Assembly (NCBI GenBank): GCA_003233535.1
Contig: QIMA01000430.1
Coordinates: 1-6,712 of the forward strand
Source: Rhodanobacteraceae bacterium
GTDB lineage: Bacteria; Pseudomonadota; Gammaproteobacteria; Xanthomonadales; SZUA-5
DNA: 6,712 bases
Direction: 5' to 3'
In this document: positions 5,773-6,712 of the stretch, one piece after another
Numbering within the stretch: position 1 is the stretch's first letter
Layout: each line of letters opens with the position of its first letter
Notes under the pieces: model-generated
Seen by the model: the letters and a program-made list of their open reading frames with translations, nothing else
The model's database searches: none
Told to the model about the DNA's origin: nothing
Program-made: the position numbers and the translations under genes

Positions 5773-6354
5773 CTAAACGAAGTCCGCCGCTAGTGCGTCA
5801 CGCACGTGCTCAGCGAGTACGACTTCGGCGCGATAGGCGGCATGATCGACGCCAACCAACACGGGCGCACCGCCCTTGATCGCCGCAATCATCGGCGCGC
5901 TGAACTCAAAGCGCAGGAAGTGCACGGCAGCCGTTTTAGTTTCGTCGCTGCGGTCCATATCTTCATCGGCGATCGCCTTGGCGCGGTCGAAATCTGGGAC
6001 CTGCACGTAAATTTGGTCTTCCACGCCGCGCATCTCGGTCAGCCGTTGGCGCCGCTCTTGTTCGTCGGTGAACTCGATCAAACAGGTGGCTTTAAGGTTG
6101 CTGCCGTCGGGGATTAGCGGGTTGTAAGCGTCCAGCTCTTCCTGAATGCCGCTGGCTTCGAAGATGCGCTCAATGCGCAGCATTTCCTGCACCTGCATCT
6201 GCACGGTGCGGCGATCTTCAAACAGCAGCGTGAGATTATCGCCAACGGCGACCTGACGACGCTTCTTGTGCGCGAGCACTTCGGCGCGAAACTGCGGCCG
6301 CGCCTGCGAATAGTCTTCTAGCTTCATTAGATCGGCTGGGGTGAGTTTGGTCAT
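5773..6354 (-). CDS. DUF3501 family protein
   Basis: The 193-aa protein matches the DUF3501 family in length and in its conserved blocks. These are LTPADLMKLEDY near the N-terminus (4-15), LLFEDRRTVQMQVQEML (43-59), RIERIFE (60-66), then ELDAYNPLIPDG (73-84), KATCLIEF (88-95), ADEDMDR (129-135), AVHFLRFEF (143-151) and GVDHAAY (168-174). It is rich in charged residues with no signal peptide or membrane segment, so it is probably cytoplasmic. Its biochemical role is unknown. Genes of this family commonly sit beside a rubrerythrin and a GlpC/HdrD-like Fe-S protein, suggesting a part in redox or peroxide handling. The partial gene upstream at 6495-6712 fits that context. The ATG at 6354 has AAGG two bases upstream, close for a ribosome binding site. 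The 140-base gap to the upstream gene holds an inverted repeat. Confidence 0.9.
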   Translation of the reverse strand: MTKLTPADLMKLEDYSQARPQFRAEVLAHKKRRQVAVGDNLTLLFEDRRTVQMQVQEMLRIERIFEASGIQEELDAYNPLIPDGSNLKATCLIEFTDEQERRQRLTEMRGVEDQIYVQVPDFDRAKAIADEDMDRSDETKTAAVHFLRFEFSAPMIAAIKGGAPVLVGVDHAAYRAEVVLAEHVRDALAADFV

Positions 6355-6413
6355 TGCCTTGGTCTCGGTTATTTAGTCGAAGTATGCGTGTCGAGGTTTC
6401 GCTGTCACTGATG

Positions 6414-6492
6414 GCTAGTGCCAGTGGCCAGTACCAGTAGCCAGAAAAGCCCCGAGCGCTTCGACCTTGCTCTCCTGGCCACTGGAACTAGC
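6414..6492. repeat. 18-bp inverted repeat between the Fe-S oxidoreductase and DUF3501 genes
   Basis: The arms at 6414-6431 (GCTAGTGCCAGTGGCCAG) and 6475-6492 (CTGGCCACTGGAACTAGC) pair at 17 of 18 positions across a 43-base loop. The loop edge adds further short copies of the same unit (CCAGT at 6434-6438, AGCCAG at 6439-6444). The right arm ends two bases from the stop codon of the upstream minus-strand gene. It could be a mobile palindromic repeat, an mRNA-stabilising hairpin or an attenuator of DUF3501. There is no T-run to mark it as a classic terminator. Confidence 0.65.
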
Positions 6493-6494
6493 TG

Positions 6495-6712
6495 TTAGAT
6501 TCCGTACGCTTGGCGCAGCAGCGACACCGGATGCTCAGCGGCGTGATTGCTATCCAAGTTGTGGGCGATGTGGTCGGCGGCCATCGGGCAGTCGCTGGCG
6601 ACGTGGTCGGGCGCGGCCTTTTTCACCCGATTAAGCACTGGCTTGACGATTTTCAGGGCGTGATCGTAGGTCTCTTTGCGCACGCCGTAGGTACCGTCGT
6701 GGCCGGAGCAGC
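6495..6712 (-). CDS. GlpC/HdrD-like Fe-S oxidoreductase, C-terminal end only
   Basis: The last 71 residues of a protein entering from the right edge are visible. The fragment begins CSGHDGTYGVRKETYDHALK and contains DCPMAADHI, both typical of the second cysteine-rich (CCG) domain of GlpC-like (Fe-S)-binding proteins, related to the D subunit of heterodisulfide reductase. Such proteins carry [4Fe-4S] clusters in their N-terminal part and transfer electrons to or from a partner. The substrate here cannot be told from the fragment. The visible cysteines are the first complete codon (6710-6708) and the one in DCPMA. The stop is TAA at 6497-6495. DUF3501 follows 140 bases downstream on the same strand, and a rubrerythrin gene would be expected beyond the right edge. 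Operon membership is an inference from this recurrent arrangement. Confidence 0.8.
   Translation of the reverse strand, partial: CSGHDGTYGVRKETYDHALKIVKPVLNRVKKAAPDHVASDCPMAADHIAHNLDSNHAAEHPVSLLRQAYGI

Noticed and set aside
5806..6117. 103-aa plus-strand frame
   Set aside because: Antisense to the conserved DUF3501 gene, with no supporting similarity.

Overview
The window reads as an ordinary stretch of a GC-rich gammaproteobacterial chromosome. The guanylate kinase and ComM sequences, the GTAG-type REP hairpin and the long FG-GAP repeat protein would all suit the Lysobacterales/Xanthomonadales neighbourhood. That placement is an inference from family resemblance, since no 16S or other typing marker is present.

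Layout from left to right. (1) 1-1852, minus strand: the N-terminal 617 codons of an exported FG-GAP (integrin-alpha-like) repeat protein that runs off the left edge. It has a signal peptide and 11 FG starts, eight of ten intervals being exactly 58 residues. (2) 1853-2205: intergenic DNA with no convincing gene. (3) 2206-2767, minus: a decayed IS200-like/RAYT (REP-associated Y1 transposase) gene with two in-frame stops, a frameshift and loss of its centre. An interrupted inverted repeat built on GTAGGAA/TTCCTAC lies just upstream of it. (4) 2979-4475, plus: comM (YifB family), a AAA+ ATPase acting in recombination during natural transformation. (5) 4592-5218, plus: gmk, guanylate kinase, with an uncertain start. 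(6) 5219-5548: intergenic DNA with a REP-like hairpin (GTAGGAGCGAGC...) and a second perfect hairpin, probably the 3' end of the gmk transcript. (7) 5549-5725, plus: an unrecognised 58-aa ORF with a good ribosome binding site. (8) 5773-6354, minus: a DUF3501 protein, preceded on the minus strand by (9) 6495-6712, the C-terminal end of a GlpC/HdrD-like Fe-S oxidoreductase running off the right edge. An 18-bp inverted repeat lies between these two genes.

How the genes relate. comM and gmk are co-directional and close but functionally unrelated (DNA uptake/recombination and GTP synthesis). The Fe-S oxidoreductase and DUF3501 genes form a recurrent pair, often with rubrerythrin, of unknown biochemical role; they are probably one operon read leftward. 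The dead RAYT and the GTAG hairpins record past REP/RAYT activity.

I did not find a clearly new multi-gene system. The items most worth a second look are the DUF3501/Fe-S pair with its intervening inverted repeat, the small ORF at 5549, the precise 58-residue periodicity of the FG-GAP protein, and the REP/RAYT remnants.
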